A model generated the notes under the pieces. That model was given only the letters and a program-made list of their open reading frames with translations. It made no database searches and had not been told where the DNA came from. The position numbers and the translations under genes were made by a program. A DNA stretch of 35,693 bases from Candidatus Tharpella sp. GTDB taxonomy: Bacteria > Desulfobacterota > Anaeroferrophillalia > Anaeroferrophillales > Tharpellaceae. This document shows positions 25,095-34,316 of the stretch, piece after piece. The stretch is from positions 1 to 35,693 of the forward strand of contig JAGHAQ010000033.1 in the NCBI GenBank assembly GCA_021161425.1. Direction: 5' to 3'. The stretch's first letter is position 1; each line of letters starts with the position of its first letter.

Positions 25095-26584
25095 GCTCCC
25101 ACCATTACTTTAATAATCTTAAGAAAGAGATCGGGGTAGATACCGAGAATAATTGAGATGATACTGGTCATCAGGAGCGGAACCACCATAAACATAATCA
25201 GGGGCTTATTCTCCAACGAACCGCTTAAGCCTTGATCGGCCGGTGCCACTTTGCCGAAGAAGGCTTTGAGAAAGATGGGTACGAAATATCCCGCATTAAG
25301 TAAACTACTGGCCAACAATACCACCAACAGGCCGATACTACCTATATCCATAGCCCCTAGTGCGAGAAACCACTTGGTCACAAAACCAGCGGAGCCCGGC
25401 ACCCCAATCATACTTAAGGAAGCCAGACCAAAAGCGATCATGGTAATCGGCATCCGGTAACCAAGCCCCCCAAACTCCTTGATATCCTTTTTACCACAAG
25501 CGACAAAAATCGCTCCAGCACAGAAAAATAGCGTTATCTTGGAAAAAGCATGGTTGGCAATATGGATAAGGCCACCGGTTATACTGTTCGGCGTCAGCAT
25601 GGCAACACCGAGAATGATATATGAAAGCTGACTGATAGTTGAGTAAGCCAGCCGGGCCTTGAGGTTACTTTTACTCAAGGCAATAATTGAGGCCGTAATA
25701 ATTGTGAAGGAGACAAAGTAGGCTGTAAAGATCCCCAAATTAAGATCCTGGAGAAGTTGGACACCGAAAACCGAAAGCATCACTCGGCAGGTCGAAAAGA
25801 CCCCGACCTTAACAACCACCACCGCATGCAAAAGAGCACTGACCGGGGTTGGCGCGACCATGGCCGCAGGCAGCCAGTTATGGAAGGGCATAATCGCGGC
25901 CTTAGCAAAACCAAACAGGCAAAGCAGGTAAGAGACCACAACTAGCAGTTTATTGGCACCTTCGGGAAAGATCCCGTTGACAACTCCGGTATAGCAGAAA
26001 TCGAGGGTTCCACACTGGACATAGATGATCACCATCGCCGGTAGCAAAAAGGCCTTTGAGGTGAACATCAGGTAGACAATATATTTGCGCGCTCCTTCGT
26101 AACCTTCTGAATCCTGATGATGGGCGACCAGAGGATAGGTGAAGATTGAAACGATCTCATAAAAGAGATAGAGGGTAAAGAGGTTGCCGGCAAAAGCGGC
26201 TCCCATGGCGGCCCCGACCGAGACCGCGTAGCAGACATAAAAGCGGGTTTGGGCATGTTCATCAAGACCCCGCATATAACCGATACAATAGAACCCGGCC
26301 AGAATCCAGAGAAAGGAGGCCGTACCGGCAAACATAATCCCCAAGCCATCCAGATGAAACTTGATATTGACCCCGGGATAGAGGGTTGCCAATGTGAATT
26401 CGTAAGCACCGCCGGCCAAGATATGGGGGAGGAGGCTAAGAACCGACAAGAAAGTCAGCAGGGCCCCAATAATTGACCAAGCCTCCCTTAAGTTCGGCTT
26501 TTTACCGGAGAACATGACCAGGAGAGCGGTCAACATCGGCAGAGCGGAGGTAAGCAGGATTTTACTGGTAATAATCGTATCCAT
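25091..26584 (-). CDS. MrpD/NuoL-like antiporter subunit, extra pump of complex I
   Basis: The 497-residue protein with about 14 helices is of the proton-conducting transporter family, closest by eye to Mrp antiporter subunit D or HyfB-like sequences. Key residues are present: TM5 Glu (TLYLFYEIVS), TM7 Lys (FGFAKAAIMPFHNWLPAAMVAPTPVSA), TM8 Lys (VVVVKVGVF), TM12 Lys (AGFVTKWFLA). GAGGTAT precedes the ATG, 24 bases after nuoK. It stands where nuoL normally begins, but the next-but-one gene carries the NuoL-type tail, so this operon has four antiporter-type subunits rather than three. Confidence 0.88.
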   Translation of the reverse strand: MDTIITSKILLTSALPMLTALLVMFSGKKPNLREAWSIIGALLTFLSVLSLLPHILAGGAYEFTLATLYPGVNIKFHLDGLGIMFAGTASFLWILAGFYCIGYMRGLDEHAQTRFYVCYAVSVGAAMGAAFAGNLFTLYLFYEIVSIFTYPLVAHHQDSEGYEGARKYIVYLMFTSKAFLLPAMVIIYVQCGTLDFCYTGVVNGIFPEGANKLLVVVSYLLCLFGFAKAAIMPFHNWLPAAMVAPTPVSALLHAVVVVKVGVFSTCRVMLSVFGVQLLQDLNLGIFTAYFVSFTIITASIIALSKSNLKARLAYSTISQLSYIILGVAMLTPNSITGGLIHIANHAFSKITLFFCAGAIFVACGKKDIKEFGGLGYRMPITMIAFGLASLSMIGVPGSAGFVTKWFLALGAMDIGSIGLLVVLLASSLLNAGYFVPIFLKAFFGKVAPADQGLSGSLENKPLIMFMVVPLLMTSIISIILGIYPDLFLKIIKVMVGA

Positions 26585-26608
26585 ATCTGTTAAATACCTC
26601 TATCCCCG

Positions 26609-26923
26609 CTATCCGCGCAGATCGCTGATCTGTTCGGGATCGGATGTCTGATATTTCCGGTAGACGGCAAAGATTAGACTTACGGCAATCGCTGCCTCAG
26701 CGGCAGCTAAGCCCATAATAAAGAGCGTAAAAATCTGCCCAATCACCGGATCGGGAGCCAGAAAACGGTTAAATGCCATAAAATTAAGCCCCGCCCCGTT
26801 AAGAATCAATTCGATCGAGATCAGCATGCCGATCATACTACGATGTTGCATCATGCCATAAAGCCCCAAACACAACATGAACACGGCGATAATCAGGTAG
26901 GTATTGAGATTACAACTAATCAC
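26609..26923 (-). CDS. nuoK: NADH-quinone oxidoreductase subunit K
   Basis: Encodes 104 residues, GTG start directly after the nuoJ stop (TAAGTG). Three helices; it carries the conserved Glu residues of this subunit in helix 2 (ISIELILNGAGLNF) and helix 3 (GLAAAEAAIAVSLI), part of the central charge axis of complex I. NuoK is related to MrpC. Confidence 0.96.
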   Translation of the reverse strand: MISCNLNTYLIIAVFMLCLGLYGMMQHRSMIGMLISIELILNGAGLNFMAFNRFLAPDPVIGQIFTLFIMGLAAAEAAIAVSLIFAVYRKYQTSDPEQISDLRG

Positions 26924-27448
26924 TTACTTAAGCCCCCTGCGCTTGCCGTTCCAAGTAATCGCCACAGCTCCAATCATGGCGATCATGAGAACGACTGAAA
27001 TAAGTTCAAATGCCAAGCCATAACGAGTCATCAAGACCTCACCGAGGGCAGCCAGACTGTAATCACCGCCACCCGCTCCTTGAGCCTGAACCCACTGGGT
27101 CCGGGAAAGCCCGAGCTGAAGAACGCCTAAAGTCAAGAGCGAAGTCACCAGAGCCAAAATCGTATTTTTCGGCCCGATGGCATAGGCGGCCAACTGTTTC
27201 GGCGTGTAACCAACCATGATCCCGAAAACAATCATAATACAGACCGCTCCGACATAGATTAAAATCTGCATCAAAGCGAGAAATGGACTGTTCAGATAAA
27301 GATAGAGCCCGGCCGTACCAAACATCGCCATCGCCAGTCCCATTACCGCTTTCATCAGGATCTGTGAACTGACCGCAACCAGAGCCCCGAAGACAATCAG
27401 AATGATGAAGAGGTAGAAAAAAATCTCGGTTAAGATTCCGTAAGCCAT
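26924..27448 (-). CDS. nuoJ: NADH-quinone oxidoreductase subunit J
   Basis: Encodes 174 residues, five helices, with the NuoJ helix 3 pattern around QILIYVGAVCIMIVFGIMVG. Starts at 27448, sharing a base with the nuoI stop. Membrane-arm subunit linking the quinone site to the pumps. Length is typical. Confidence 0.95.
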   Translation of the reverse strand: MAYGILTEIFFYLFIILIVFGALVAVSSQILMKAVMGLAMAMFGTAGLYLYLNSPFLALMQILIYVGAVCIMIVFGIMVGYTPKQLAAYAIGPKNTILALVTSLLTLGVLQLGLSRTQWVQAQGAGGGDYSLAALGEVLMTRYGLAFELISVVLMIAMIGAVAITWNGKRRGLK

Positions 27449-27927
27449 CAGTTGCCTCCGGCGGCCGCAGCAAGGGGTTGTTGATGCCGACGCTCGAGCC
27501 GCTCAATGAGATCATAATGAAACTCTTCGCGGGTAAAGCCTGCGATATTGTAGTCTTGCGAATAATCGAGAGCCCCTTTAGGACAAGTTTCGACACAGCT
27601 GCCACAGAGACTGCATTTGGTAAAGTCCAGCGAGAAGACCGTCAAAGACTTACGCTTCTCGCCCTCTTTTTTTTCACCCTCGACGACCAGACAGTTGGAG
27701 GGACAGGCCTTGGCACACATCCCGCAAACAATACAATCACAACCACCGGTTTCAGGGTTAAAAACAAGCTCGACATGGCCGCGATAATTAGGTGTAATAT
27801 CACACTCCTCACGCGGGTACTGGACCGTTACGATAGGCTGAAACAGCGCCTTTATGGTCACTTTCAGACCGATCAGCAGACTCTTTCCGCCAAACCAGAG
27901 CTCACCGAAATATCCTCGATTATTCAT
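27448..27927 (-). CDS. nuoI: NADH-quinone oxidoreductase subunit I (2x[4Fe-4S] ferredoxin-type)
   Basis: Encodes 159 residues with two [4Fe-4S] motifs: C-I-V-C-G-M-C-A-K-A-C-P and C-S-L-C-G-S-C-V-E-T-C-P, the N6a and N6b clusters. Its ATG overlaps the nuoH stop by four bases. With NuoEFG absent, this subunit is the likely docking place for an external electron donor such as ferredoxin; that is inference. Confidence 0.96.
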   Translation of the reverse strand: MNNRGYFGELWFGGKSLLIGLKVTIKALFQPIVTVQYPREECDITPNYRGHVELVFNPETGGCDCIVCGMCAKACPSNCLVVEGEKKEGEKRKSLTVFSLDFTKCSLCGSCVETCPKGALDYSQDYNIAGFTREEFHYDLIERLERRHQQPLAAAAGGN

Positions 27928-28892
27928 ATCAATTTAACCAATACTGCTGTGATGAGAAGATTAGCCAGAGAAAAGGGGATTAAATATTTCCAGCAAAAAG
28001 TCATCAATTGATCGAAACGTACTCTCGGAAAAGTCCAACGTATCCAGATCATGACAAAAAGCAGGCCATAGACCTTGAGCATAAACCAGAAGATACCAGT
28101 GTAGTCGCCCAATGGCAGAGGAATACCTTTCCAACCGCCTAAGAAAAGGACGGTGGCGATAGAGCAGACGGTAAACATATTGGCATATTCAGCGAGAAAG
28201 AAAAAGCTGAACCCCATACCACTGTACTCGGTGTGGAAACCGGCGGTGAGCTCACTTTCCGCTTCCGGCATATCAAAGGGGGCGCGGTTGGTCTCAGCCA
28301 GACCGGAGATAAAATAGATGATAAAAGCCAGCGGTTGAATCAGAATAAACCAATAATATTTCTGGGCCGCGATAATCCCCTGCAGGCTGAAGGTATTGGT
28401 GATCAGGATGATCGACAAGATCGAGAGCAGCAACGGGATCTCATAAGAGACCGCCTGGGCCACCGAACGAAAAGTACCAAAAAGCGAATATTTATTATTA
28501 GACGCCCAGCCGGCTACGAGAATCGCAATAACATTTATTGAAGTCATGGCGAGAATGAATATCAGACTGATATCCATCGAGGCAATCTGCAGCTTTTGGG
28601 CAAAAGGAATGACGACAAAGGGCAGAACACAAGGGGCAAAAGAGAGTATCGGAGCCAGCCGAAAGAGAAATTTGTTCGAGGCTTCCGGCACCACCAGCTG
28701 TTTACCAATCAGTTTGAAACCGTCGATAAGCAACTGCAGAACACCGTGAGGTCCGACCTCCATAAGTCCCGGCCGCCGCTGGATATGGGCTGAGACCTTA
28801 CGTTCCATATAACCAAGAATCATGGCATTGAGAAAAACAAAGGCCACCACTAACACTGCGGCGATGATCATTCGTAACAACTCAGGGGGCAT
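27924..28892 (-). CDS. nuoH: NADH-quinone oxidoreductase subunit H
   Basis: The 322-residue membrane subunit forms part of the quinone chamber. Signatures: GYMERKVSAHIQRRPGLMEV (first loop), LLIDGFKLIGK, and GLAETNRAPFDMPEAESEL with the conserved acidic residues, then GFHTEYSGM. Eight helices expected. It lies between nuoD and nuoI, as in most operons lacking nuoEFG. Confidence 0.97.
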   Translation of the reverse strand: MPPELLRMIIAAVLVVAFVFLNAMILGYMERKVSAHIQRRPGLMEVGPHGVLQLLIDGFKLIGKQLVVPEASNKFLFRLAPILSFAPCVLPFVVIPFAQKLQIASMDISLIFILAMTSINVIAILVAGWASNNKYSLFGTFRSVAQAVSYEIPLLLSILSIILITNTFSLQGIIAAQKYYWFILIQPLAFIIYFISGLAETNRAPFDMPEAESELTAGFHTEYSGMGFSFFFLAEYANMFTVCSIATVLFLGGWKGIPLPLGDYTGIFWFMLKVYGLLFVMIWIRWTFPRVRFDQLMTFCWKYLIPFSLANLLITAVLVKLI

Positions 28893-28950
28893 ATCGCTAC
28901 TCCACTAAAAAGAATACCGGCACTAGCTACTGTTTTTTAATTTTTCAGAT

Positions 28951-30105
28951 CTATCTATCAATTTCGGGGATAACCAAGTCCATACTGCCCATGGCCGCAA
29001 CCAGGTCAGATAACAACATGCCCTGACAAAGTTCCGGCAACACACTCAGGTTCGAATAGGACGGTACCCGAATTTTGAGACGATAAGGAATATCGCCACC
29101 GCCACTAACCAGATAATAGGTCAACTCACCCCGAGCTGCCTCGACTGCAAAGCTGCAGTCTCCGGTCGGCATTTTCAATTTTTTCGGGACTTTGCCAAGG
29201 AAAGGCCCATCGGGCAACTGATCAAGGGCCTGCTCAATAATCCGCAAGCTCTGCTCAATCTCCTCCAAACGTACCATATAGCGATCATATGAATCACCGT
29301 TTTGACCGACGGGGATCTCGAAATCGAAGTTTGGATAAACTGAATAGGGCTCGTTTTTGCGCACATCATAAGCAATTCCGGAACCCCTTAAAACCGGCCC
29401 GGTAACCCCGTAACGCCGGGCCATATCCGGGCTGATAATGCCAATCCCCTCGGTCCGCTTAATAAAAATAATGTTGCCGGTCACCAGATCATTGTAGATA
29501 TCGAAACGCTCCCGCTGGCGCTTGATAAAAGCCCGGGTTTTTTCGATAAAATTGTCGTCGATATCCTTACAGACCCCACCGACCCTGAAATAACAGTAGG
29601 TCAAACGGGAACCGGTAACATCTTCAAGGATATCAAGCACCTGTTCACGATCATCAAAGGTATAGAGAATCGGAGTGAAGGCACCCATATCAAGCAGCAT
29701 TGCGCCAATCCAGAGATGGTGACTGACAATGCGGTTGAGTTCCGAGGTAATAACCCGAATATATTCGGCCCGGGCTGGAACCTCAATCCCGCAGAGACGC
29801 TCATAGAGGCCAACATAACCGTGATTGTATTGCAGGGCCGCGGCATAATCCATGCGCCCGGTATTGGGCATGAAGGCCCTCCAGTTTTTAAGCTCGCCCA
29901 TCTTCTCCTGCATGCGGTGACCATAGCCTAAAACCGGTTGGGCCTCGACGACGTACTCACCATCCATCTCCAAGAGAACCCGTAAAACTCCGTGCGTACT
30001 CGGATGTTGCGGCCCCATATTGAGATAGTAGTGATTATCGCTGGGAATATCGATTGCCGGCTCAAGATCGGCATGCAAAGTATTATTTTCAGCTAAATTT
30101 CCCAT
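28951..30105 (-). CDS. nuoD: NADH-quinone oxidoreductase subunit D
   Basis: Encodes 384 residues, related to the large subunit of NiFe hydrogenases but without the nickel ligands. Shows N-M-G-P-Q-H-P-S-T-H-G-V-L-R with the quinone-site His, Y-F-R-V-G-G-V, and a C-terminus ending D-L-V-I-P-E-I-D-R. Its start codon shares one base with the nuoC stop (TGATG). NuoC and NuoD are separate, not fused as in E. coli. Confidence 0.97.
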   Translation of the reverse strand: MGNLAENNTLHADLEPAIDIPSDNHYYLNMGPQHPSTHGVLRVLLEMDGEYVVEAQPVLGYGHRMQEKMGELKNWRAFMPNTGRMDYAAALQYNHGYVGLYERLCGIEVPARAEYIRVITSELNRIVSHHLWIGAMLLDMGAFTPILYTFDDREQVLDILEDVTGSRLTYCYFRVGGVCKDIDDNFIEKTRAFIKRQRERFDIYNDLVTGNIIFIKRTEGIGIISPDMARRYGVTGPVLRGSGIAYDVRKNEPYSVYPNFDFEIPVGQNGDSYDRYMVRLEEIEQSLRIIEQALDQLPDGPFLGKVPKKLKMPTGDCSFAVEAARGELTYYLVSGGGDIPYRLKIRVPSYSNLSVLPELCQGMLLSDLVAAMGSMDLVIPEIDR

Positions 30106-30617
30106 CAGCCCTGTTCCGCCTTCTCTGCTTCAGGTTTTTCCTCTACCGGGGCCGCCCAGCGTACCTCACTCGTCTCCTTGAGATCCTCGTCTTTCTTAAG
30201 CAAGGGTTTCAAATCGACATCCTCTTCGGCCAAGATCAGGGGTTTAAGGTAGGGATGATCGGTGAAAACAACACCGTAAAAATCTCTGGTTTCGCGCTCA
30301 TGCCAATTGGCCCCTTGATAGATATCGGAGATCGTCGGCATCGAATTATCGGCTTTGACGGCCGCCCGAACAACTAAACGGCAGGCCCGTTCAAAACTGG
30401 CGAACTGGTAAACAATCTCGATCGCCGGTTTGACATGGAGGCCGCCGACAAAAACCAGAAACATCTCTTGAGCAAGCATACATTCGGCTAAGGAGCGCAG
30501 TTTGTCAGCCTCCAGGTCAATCTCGAAATGATAGCCGCGCTGTTGGTAGTCACAGGCATCAACCTGAATCGACAACTCCTGCAAAGCGCTGATAAGTTTC
30601 TCAGTAGCTGGGTGCAT
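30105..30617 (-). CDS. nuoC: NADH-quinone oxidoreductase subunit C
   Basis: Encodes 170 residues with the family signature [20 protein letters not shown] near residues 105-125, followed by a charged tail ([12 protein letters not shown]). Peripheral-arm subunit pairing with NuoD. The start overlaps nuoB by 17 bases. Confidence 0.95.
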   Translation of the reverse strand: MHPATEKLISALQELSIQVDACDYQQRGYHFEIDLEADKLRSLAECMLAQEMFLVFVGGLHVKPAIEIVYQFASFERACRLVVRAAVKADNSMPTISDIYQGANWHERETRDFYGVVFTDHPYLKPLILAEEDVDLKPLLKKDEDLKETSEVRWAAPVEEKPEAEKAEQG

Positions 30618-31200
30618 CGGATATCTTCCTCTGGGGGAACGGATGGCGAACCCCGCTAATCTTCTCCTGAAGTTTCAAAATCCCCTCAAGCAGACCTTCG
30701 GGACGCGGCGGGCAGCCGGGTACATAGACATCAACCGGAATCAACTTATCGACCCCTTCGATCACATTATAGTTCTCTTCGACGGCAAAGGGGCCACCGG
30801 ATATCGCACAATTTCCCATGGCGATCACCCATTTAGGTGAGGGCATCTGATCGTAGAGGGTCATCACCGCCGAGGCCATCTTTTTATTGACGGTACCGGC
30901 GACAATCATCAGATCACTCTGACGCGGTGAGGGCCGAAAGACTTCCGAACCAAAACGAGAGATATCAAATCGGGCCATACCCAGACTCATCATCTCGATA
31001 GCGCAACAGGCCAGACCAAAGGTCATAGGCCAGAGTGAGTTGGCCCGACACAGATTAAAGATATCATCGGCCAGTTTGTGCTTAAACAGCGGACCCGGAT
31101 CACGAACTACAAAATCACCCGGCGCCCCTCTCTCAAGCCGAGCCTGGAGCTCGGCCGAGTATGAGTGAACGTTTAGCTTACCTCTCTCTTGATCGCCCAC
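30601..31200 (-). CDS. nuoB: NADH-quinone oxidoreductase subunit B
   Basis: Encodes 199 residues from a GTG start with AAAGGAG 7 bases upstream, overlapping nuoA by 28 bases. Ligands of cluster N2 are visible: [18 protein letters not shown] and [10 protein letters not shown]2 passes electrons to quinone. The N-terminus is somewhat longer than usual. Confidence 0.97.
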   Translation of the reverse strand: MGDQERGKLNVHSYSAELQARLERGAPGDFVVRDPGPLFKHKLADDIFNLCRANSLWPMTFGLACCAIEMMSLGMARFDISRFGSEVFRPSPRQSDLMIVAGTVNKKMASAVMTLYDQMPSPKWVIAMGNCAISGGPFAVEENYNVIEGVDKLIPVDVYVPGCPPRPEGLLEGILKLQEKISGVRHPFPQRKISDAPSY

Positions 31201-31565
31201 GTAAAAACTCCTTTAACCCACACATATGCGACCGCCAAGGTCAAAATTCCAACAAAAATAAAAAGCTCCAGCACCCCCTGCAGTCCGGATACACGATCGT
31301 AGGCGGCGGCAACCGGGAAGAGATAGAGAATATCAACATCAAAGGCGAGAAAAATCAGGGCATAGAGATAGTAGGCCGCCCCGAAACGGATGTCCCAGGC
31401 TGAGCCAAAAGGGTCCATGCCGCACTCGTAGGTGAGCAAGGTCTTCTTATGAATGGTTCGGGGACGAAAAATGTTGGAGATAACAAAAGGCGCAACGCCG
31501 GCGATAATACCACCAGCCAGCATCACGATAATATAGACAAAATCAAGAACATGCGGAGCAGGCAT
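31173..31565 (-). CDS. nuoA: NADH-quinone oxidoreductase subunit A
   Basis: Encodes 130 residues with three helices. The conserved loop [16 protein letters not shown] and the segment [13 protein letters not shown] identify the family. I start at ATG 31565 (AGGGGGG upstream) because the open frame before it, to 31673, has a polar, unrelated composition. First gene of the operon. Confidence 0.95.
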   Translation of the reverse strand: MPAPHVLDFVYIIVMLAGGIIAGVAPFVISNIFRPRTIHKKTLLTYECGMDPFGSAWDIRFGAAYYLYALIFLAFDVDILYLFPVAAAYDRVSGLQGVLELFIFVGILTLAVAYVWVKGVFTWAIKREVS

Positions 31566-31690
31566 TTTAACAAACCCCCCTGGAGCCAAGCTGAGATGAG
31601 CCCGTTTGCATAAGTACGAATCTGAAAACGAGCACTGTGCTACCCTCACGCGAGGCCATTTTAAAACAACCAAAGTGAAAAAGCGGGTGA

Positions 31691-31719
31691 GACATAAACC
31701 ATTAAAAATGCAAAGTCAA
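31691..31719 (-). promoter_or_regulatory. Putative sigma-70-type promoter of the nuo operon
   Basis: On the minus strand, TTGACT, 17 bases, TATGTC. The -35 box matches five of six and the -10 box about three of six. It lies 126 bases before the nuoA start and downstream of the preceding terminator. Confidence 0.35.
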
Positions 31720-31867
31720 GATTTTTTTACAACCTCCTAGGTTGAAAAATAATTAGCAATTTCACTTAATTATAAACAATAACCGATATTTAGCAAATAC
31801 TGAATACTGCATACAAAATATCAACCTTCAGTAAAACACTGTTAAAAAACAATGAGCTATCGGGCAT

Positions 31868-31907
31868 AAAAAAGGGCCAGCAGCTTTCACCCTGCCGACC
31901 CTTTTTA
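31868..31907 (-). terminator. Terminator after the nfn/sud gene pair
   Basis: On the minus strand AAAAAGGGTCGGCAG, loop, CTGCTGGCCCTTTTTT forms a stem with G-U pairs and a U-run, 15 bases after the stop at 31922. It separates this pair from the nuo transcript. Confidence 0.75.
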
Positions 31908-31921
31908 TCCAATTGAACAGT

Positions 31922-33358
31922 TTATTCGCCATTCAAATATTCATGTATCGCCGCCGCCGCTATTTTCCCGGCACCCATAGCCTGAATTACAGTTGCTGCC
32001 CCGGTGACGATGTCACCACCGGCATAGACCCCCGGCATATTCGTCGCTCCGGTTTCCGGATCGGCATCGATATTGCCCCAACGGTTGGTCTTCAGGTCCG
32101 GTGTCGTTGACGGCACCAGTGGATTAGGACCGTTGCCGATGGCCACGACTACAGTATCAACATCAACAACAAATTCGGAACCTTCAATCGGTACCGGGCG
32201 TCGGCGACCCGACTCGTCGGGCTCGCCAAGCTCCATCTTGATGCACTCAACCCCGGTCAGCCAGCCTTTTTCATCACCGATCAGGCGCTCGGGATTAGCC
32301 AACAGCAGGAATTCAACCCCTTCTTCACCGGCATGATGGATCTCTTCATCACGCGCCGGCATTTCATCCATCGAACGACGATAGATAATATAAGATTTTT
32401 CAGCCCCTAGACGCAAAGCCGTCCGCGATGAATCCATGGCGACATTGCCACCACCAAAGGTCGCAACCCGCTTGCCAACGACAATCGGCGTATCATATTC
32501 GGGAAAGAGATAAGCTTTCATCAGGTTTGAACGGGTCAGGTACTCATTGGCTGAATAGACACCATTAAGATTTTCACCTTCAATTTTCATAAAGACCGGC
32601 AGGCCGGCCCCGGTGCCGATAAAACAGGCGTCAAAACGCTCTAAAAGCTCATCGACGGTCTCAATCCGGCCGACAACATAGCTCTCAACAACTTCGACAC
32701 CTAAAGCTTTAAGATAATCGACCTCGGCCTGGACAATTGCTTTGGGCAGACGAAATTCCGGGATACCATAAACCAAAACCCCACCGGTTTTGTGCAGGGC
32801 TTCAAAAATCGTCACCTGATGACCAAGTTTAATAAGATCGCCGGCGGCCGTCAATCCGGCCGGACCGCCGCCGATAACCGCAACCTTCTTGCCGGTTGCC
32901 GGCTTAATTTCGGGAAGTTCAATCTTGCCCTGGGCCCGCTCATAGTCGGCGGCAAAACGCTCGAGCCGACCAATCGCCACCGGGTCACCCTTTTTATTGA
33001 GAACACATTTTATTTCACACTGGCTCTCCTGGGGACAAACCCGGCCGCAAATCGCCGGCAGGGCATTAGTCTCTTTAAGTTTATGGGCTGCTTTGAGGAA
33101 ATCACCATCGGCTATCAGACCGATAAATTCGGGAATCTTGACGTTTACCGGGCAACCTTCGACACATTTAGGCTTCTTGCAGCGCAGGCAACGACTCGCT
33201 TCCAACATTGCGGTTTCATTAGAGTAGCCCAATGGGACTTCGTCAAAGTTGTGCGCCCTGACCTTGGCTTCCTGTTCCGGCATCGGATGCCGGGGCAGTT
33301 TCTTTGCCTTATTTACTTTTTCCTTTTTTTCCTTTTTTTCCTTTTTTTCCTCAGTCAT
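31922..33358 (-). CDS. NfnB/SudA-type (GltD-like) NADPH-dependent FAD/iron-sulfur oxidoreductase
   Basis: Encodes 478 residues. After a Lys/Glu repeat tail come [4Fe-4S] ligands (C-L-R-C-K-K-P-K-C-V-E-G-C-P and C-G-R-V-C-P-Q-E-S-Q-C-E-I-K-C), a first dinucleotide fold for FAD (V-I-G-G-G-P-A-G-L-T-A), a second for NAD(P)H (F-G-G-G-N-V-A-M-D-S-S-R with YRRSMDEMPA) and the closing AGGDIVTGAATV. With its partner at 33358-34236 it forms either the NfnAB transhydrogenase (ferredoxin, NADH and NADP+ bifurcation) or the related sulfide dehydrogenase. The two cannot be separated by sequence inspection alone. Start and partner stop share a base (TAATG). Confidence 0.88.
   Translation of the reverse strand: MTEEKKEKKEKKEKVNKAKKLPRHPMPEQEAKVRAHNFDEVPLGYSNETAMLEASRCLRCKKPKCVEGCPVNVKIPEFIGLIADGDFLKAAHKLKETNALPAICGRVCPQESQCEIKCVLNKKGDPVAIGRLERFAADYERAQGKIELPEIKPATGKKVAVIGGGPAGLTAAGDLIKLGHQVTIFEALHKTGGVLVYGIPEFRLPKAIVQAEVDYLKALGVEVVESYVVGRIETVDELLERFDACFIGTGAGLPVFMKIEGENLNGVYSANEYLTRSNLMKAYLFPEYDTPIVVGKRVATFGGGNVAMDSSRTALRLGAEKSYIIYRRSMDEMPARDEEIHHAGEEGVEFLLLANPERLIGDEKGWLTGVECIKMELGEPDESGRRRPVPIEGSEFVVDVDTVVVAIGNGPNPLVPSTTPDLKTNRWGNIDADPETGATNMPGVYAGGDIVTGAATVIQAMGAGKIAAAAIHEYLNGE
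33317..33349 (-). repeat. In-frame 9-base tandem repeat (Glu-Lys-Lys)
   Basis: Codons 4-14 of the NfnB/SudA gene consist of three copies of GAAAAAAAG plus GAAAAA, encoding repeats of E-K-K. Unit gain or loss keeps the frame; slippage inside the A runs would not. Confidence 0.85.
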
Positions 33359-34236
33359 TACTCATCACCTCCGCATTCGCTGCAGCAACCACAATCATCA
33401 CCGCGCTGGTAGCGTTCGACCGCCACTTTTTCCTGTTTCAGATAGATGCTCTGTCTTTTCAGCAGCTCATCAAAATCAACTTTATGGCCGTCAAATTCAG
33501 GCCCGTCCACACAGACAAATTTAGTTTCGCCGCCAACCGTTATCCGGCAAGCACCGCACATGCCCGTCGCATCGACCATAATCGTCGGCAAACTGACCAA
33601 GGTCTTGATCCCGAATGGTTCAGAGGTTTTGCAGACAAACTTCATCATGATCGGCGGTCCGATACCGATTACCAAGCCAATTTCGCCACTTTCCCGATTT
33701 TTCTCCAAAAGCTCCTGTTCAACCTTGGTTACAAGGCCGTGAGTTCCATACGAGCCATCATCGGTGCAAACATAGAGTTCATCACTCAAATCCCGCATCT
33801 TATCTTCCCAAAAGATAAGATCCTTGGTCCGTGCCCCTATGATCGTGATAATTTTGTTGCCATGCGCTTTTAAAGCCTTGACAATATTATGGGTCGGCGC
33901 AATCCCGATACCACCGGCGACGCAAAGGACAGTACCAAAATCACCCATATGCGTAGGCTGGCCAAGCGGCCCGATGAAATCGGCCAGGCAATCGCCCACT
34001 TCAAACTTGCCAAGCTTCATCGTACTCTTGCCAACCTCCTGGAAAATTATGGTCACCAAACCCTTTTCCGGATCGGTGTCGGCGACCGTCAACGGAACCC
34101 TTTCACCAGTCTCATCAAGACGGAAAACAACAAACTGGCCGCCCTTTGCCTTTCTGGCGATGCGCGGCGCTTCAATCTGCATCATTTTGACGCTCGGGTT
34201 CTGCGAGAACTCCTCTTTCGCGACAATCCTGTTCAC
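33358..34236 (-). CDS. NfnA/SudB-type ferredoxin-NADP+ reductase subunit
   Basis: Encodes 292 residues from GTG 34236 (AAGGAG upstream). The N-terminal half is an FAD-binding FNR-like barrel and NAD(P) domain (V-A-G-G-I-G-I-A-P near residue 107). The C-terminal part has a [2Fe-2S] site D-x5-CGACRITV-x6-C, followed by DGPEFDGHKVDFDELLKRQ, the family hallmark. An unusual extra tail, D-D-C-G-C-C-S-E-C-G-G-D-E, adds four Cys that could hold another cluster or metal. Forms the heterodimer with the next gene. Confidence 0.88.
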   Translation of the reverse strand: MNRIVAKEEFSQNPSVKMMQIEAPRIARKAKGGQFVVFRLDETGERVPLTVADTDPEKGLVTIIFQEVGKSTMKLGKFEVGDCLADFIGPLGQPTHMGDFGTVLCVAGGIGIAPTHNIVKALKAHGNKIITIIGARTKDLIFWEDKMRDLSDELYVCTDDGSYGTHGLVTKVEQELLEKNRESGEIGLVIGIGPPIMMKFVCKTSEPFGIKTLVSLPTIMVDATGMCGACRITVGGETKFVCVDGPEFDGHKVDFDELLKRQSIYLKQEKVAVERYQRGDDCGCCSECGGDE

Positions 34237-34316
34237 GATCTACTCCTTAAAAGTTAGGTTACAACTTTTCTGCAAAAACCATAAATTAACAGCCCAAACC
34301 AAAATTATTCGAGCTC

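Larger units (their letters stand above)
31566..31921. other. Intergenic region before nuoA
   Basis: AT-rich, without a gene. It carries the terminator of the upstream nfn pair (31868-31907), a putative nuo promoter (31691-31719) and a small inverted repeat CAACCT-CCT-AGGTTG (31730-31744) just upstream of that promoter, which could be an operator. Confidence 0.5.

Noticed and set aside
25091-26584. Calling the two MrpD-like genes a separate Mrp antiporter operon
   Set aside because: No mrpA, B, C, E, F or G partners are present and the genes are coupled inside the nuo operon between nuoK and nuoM.
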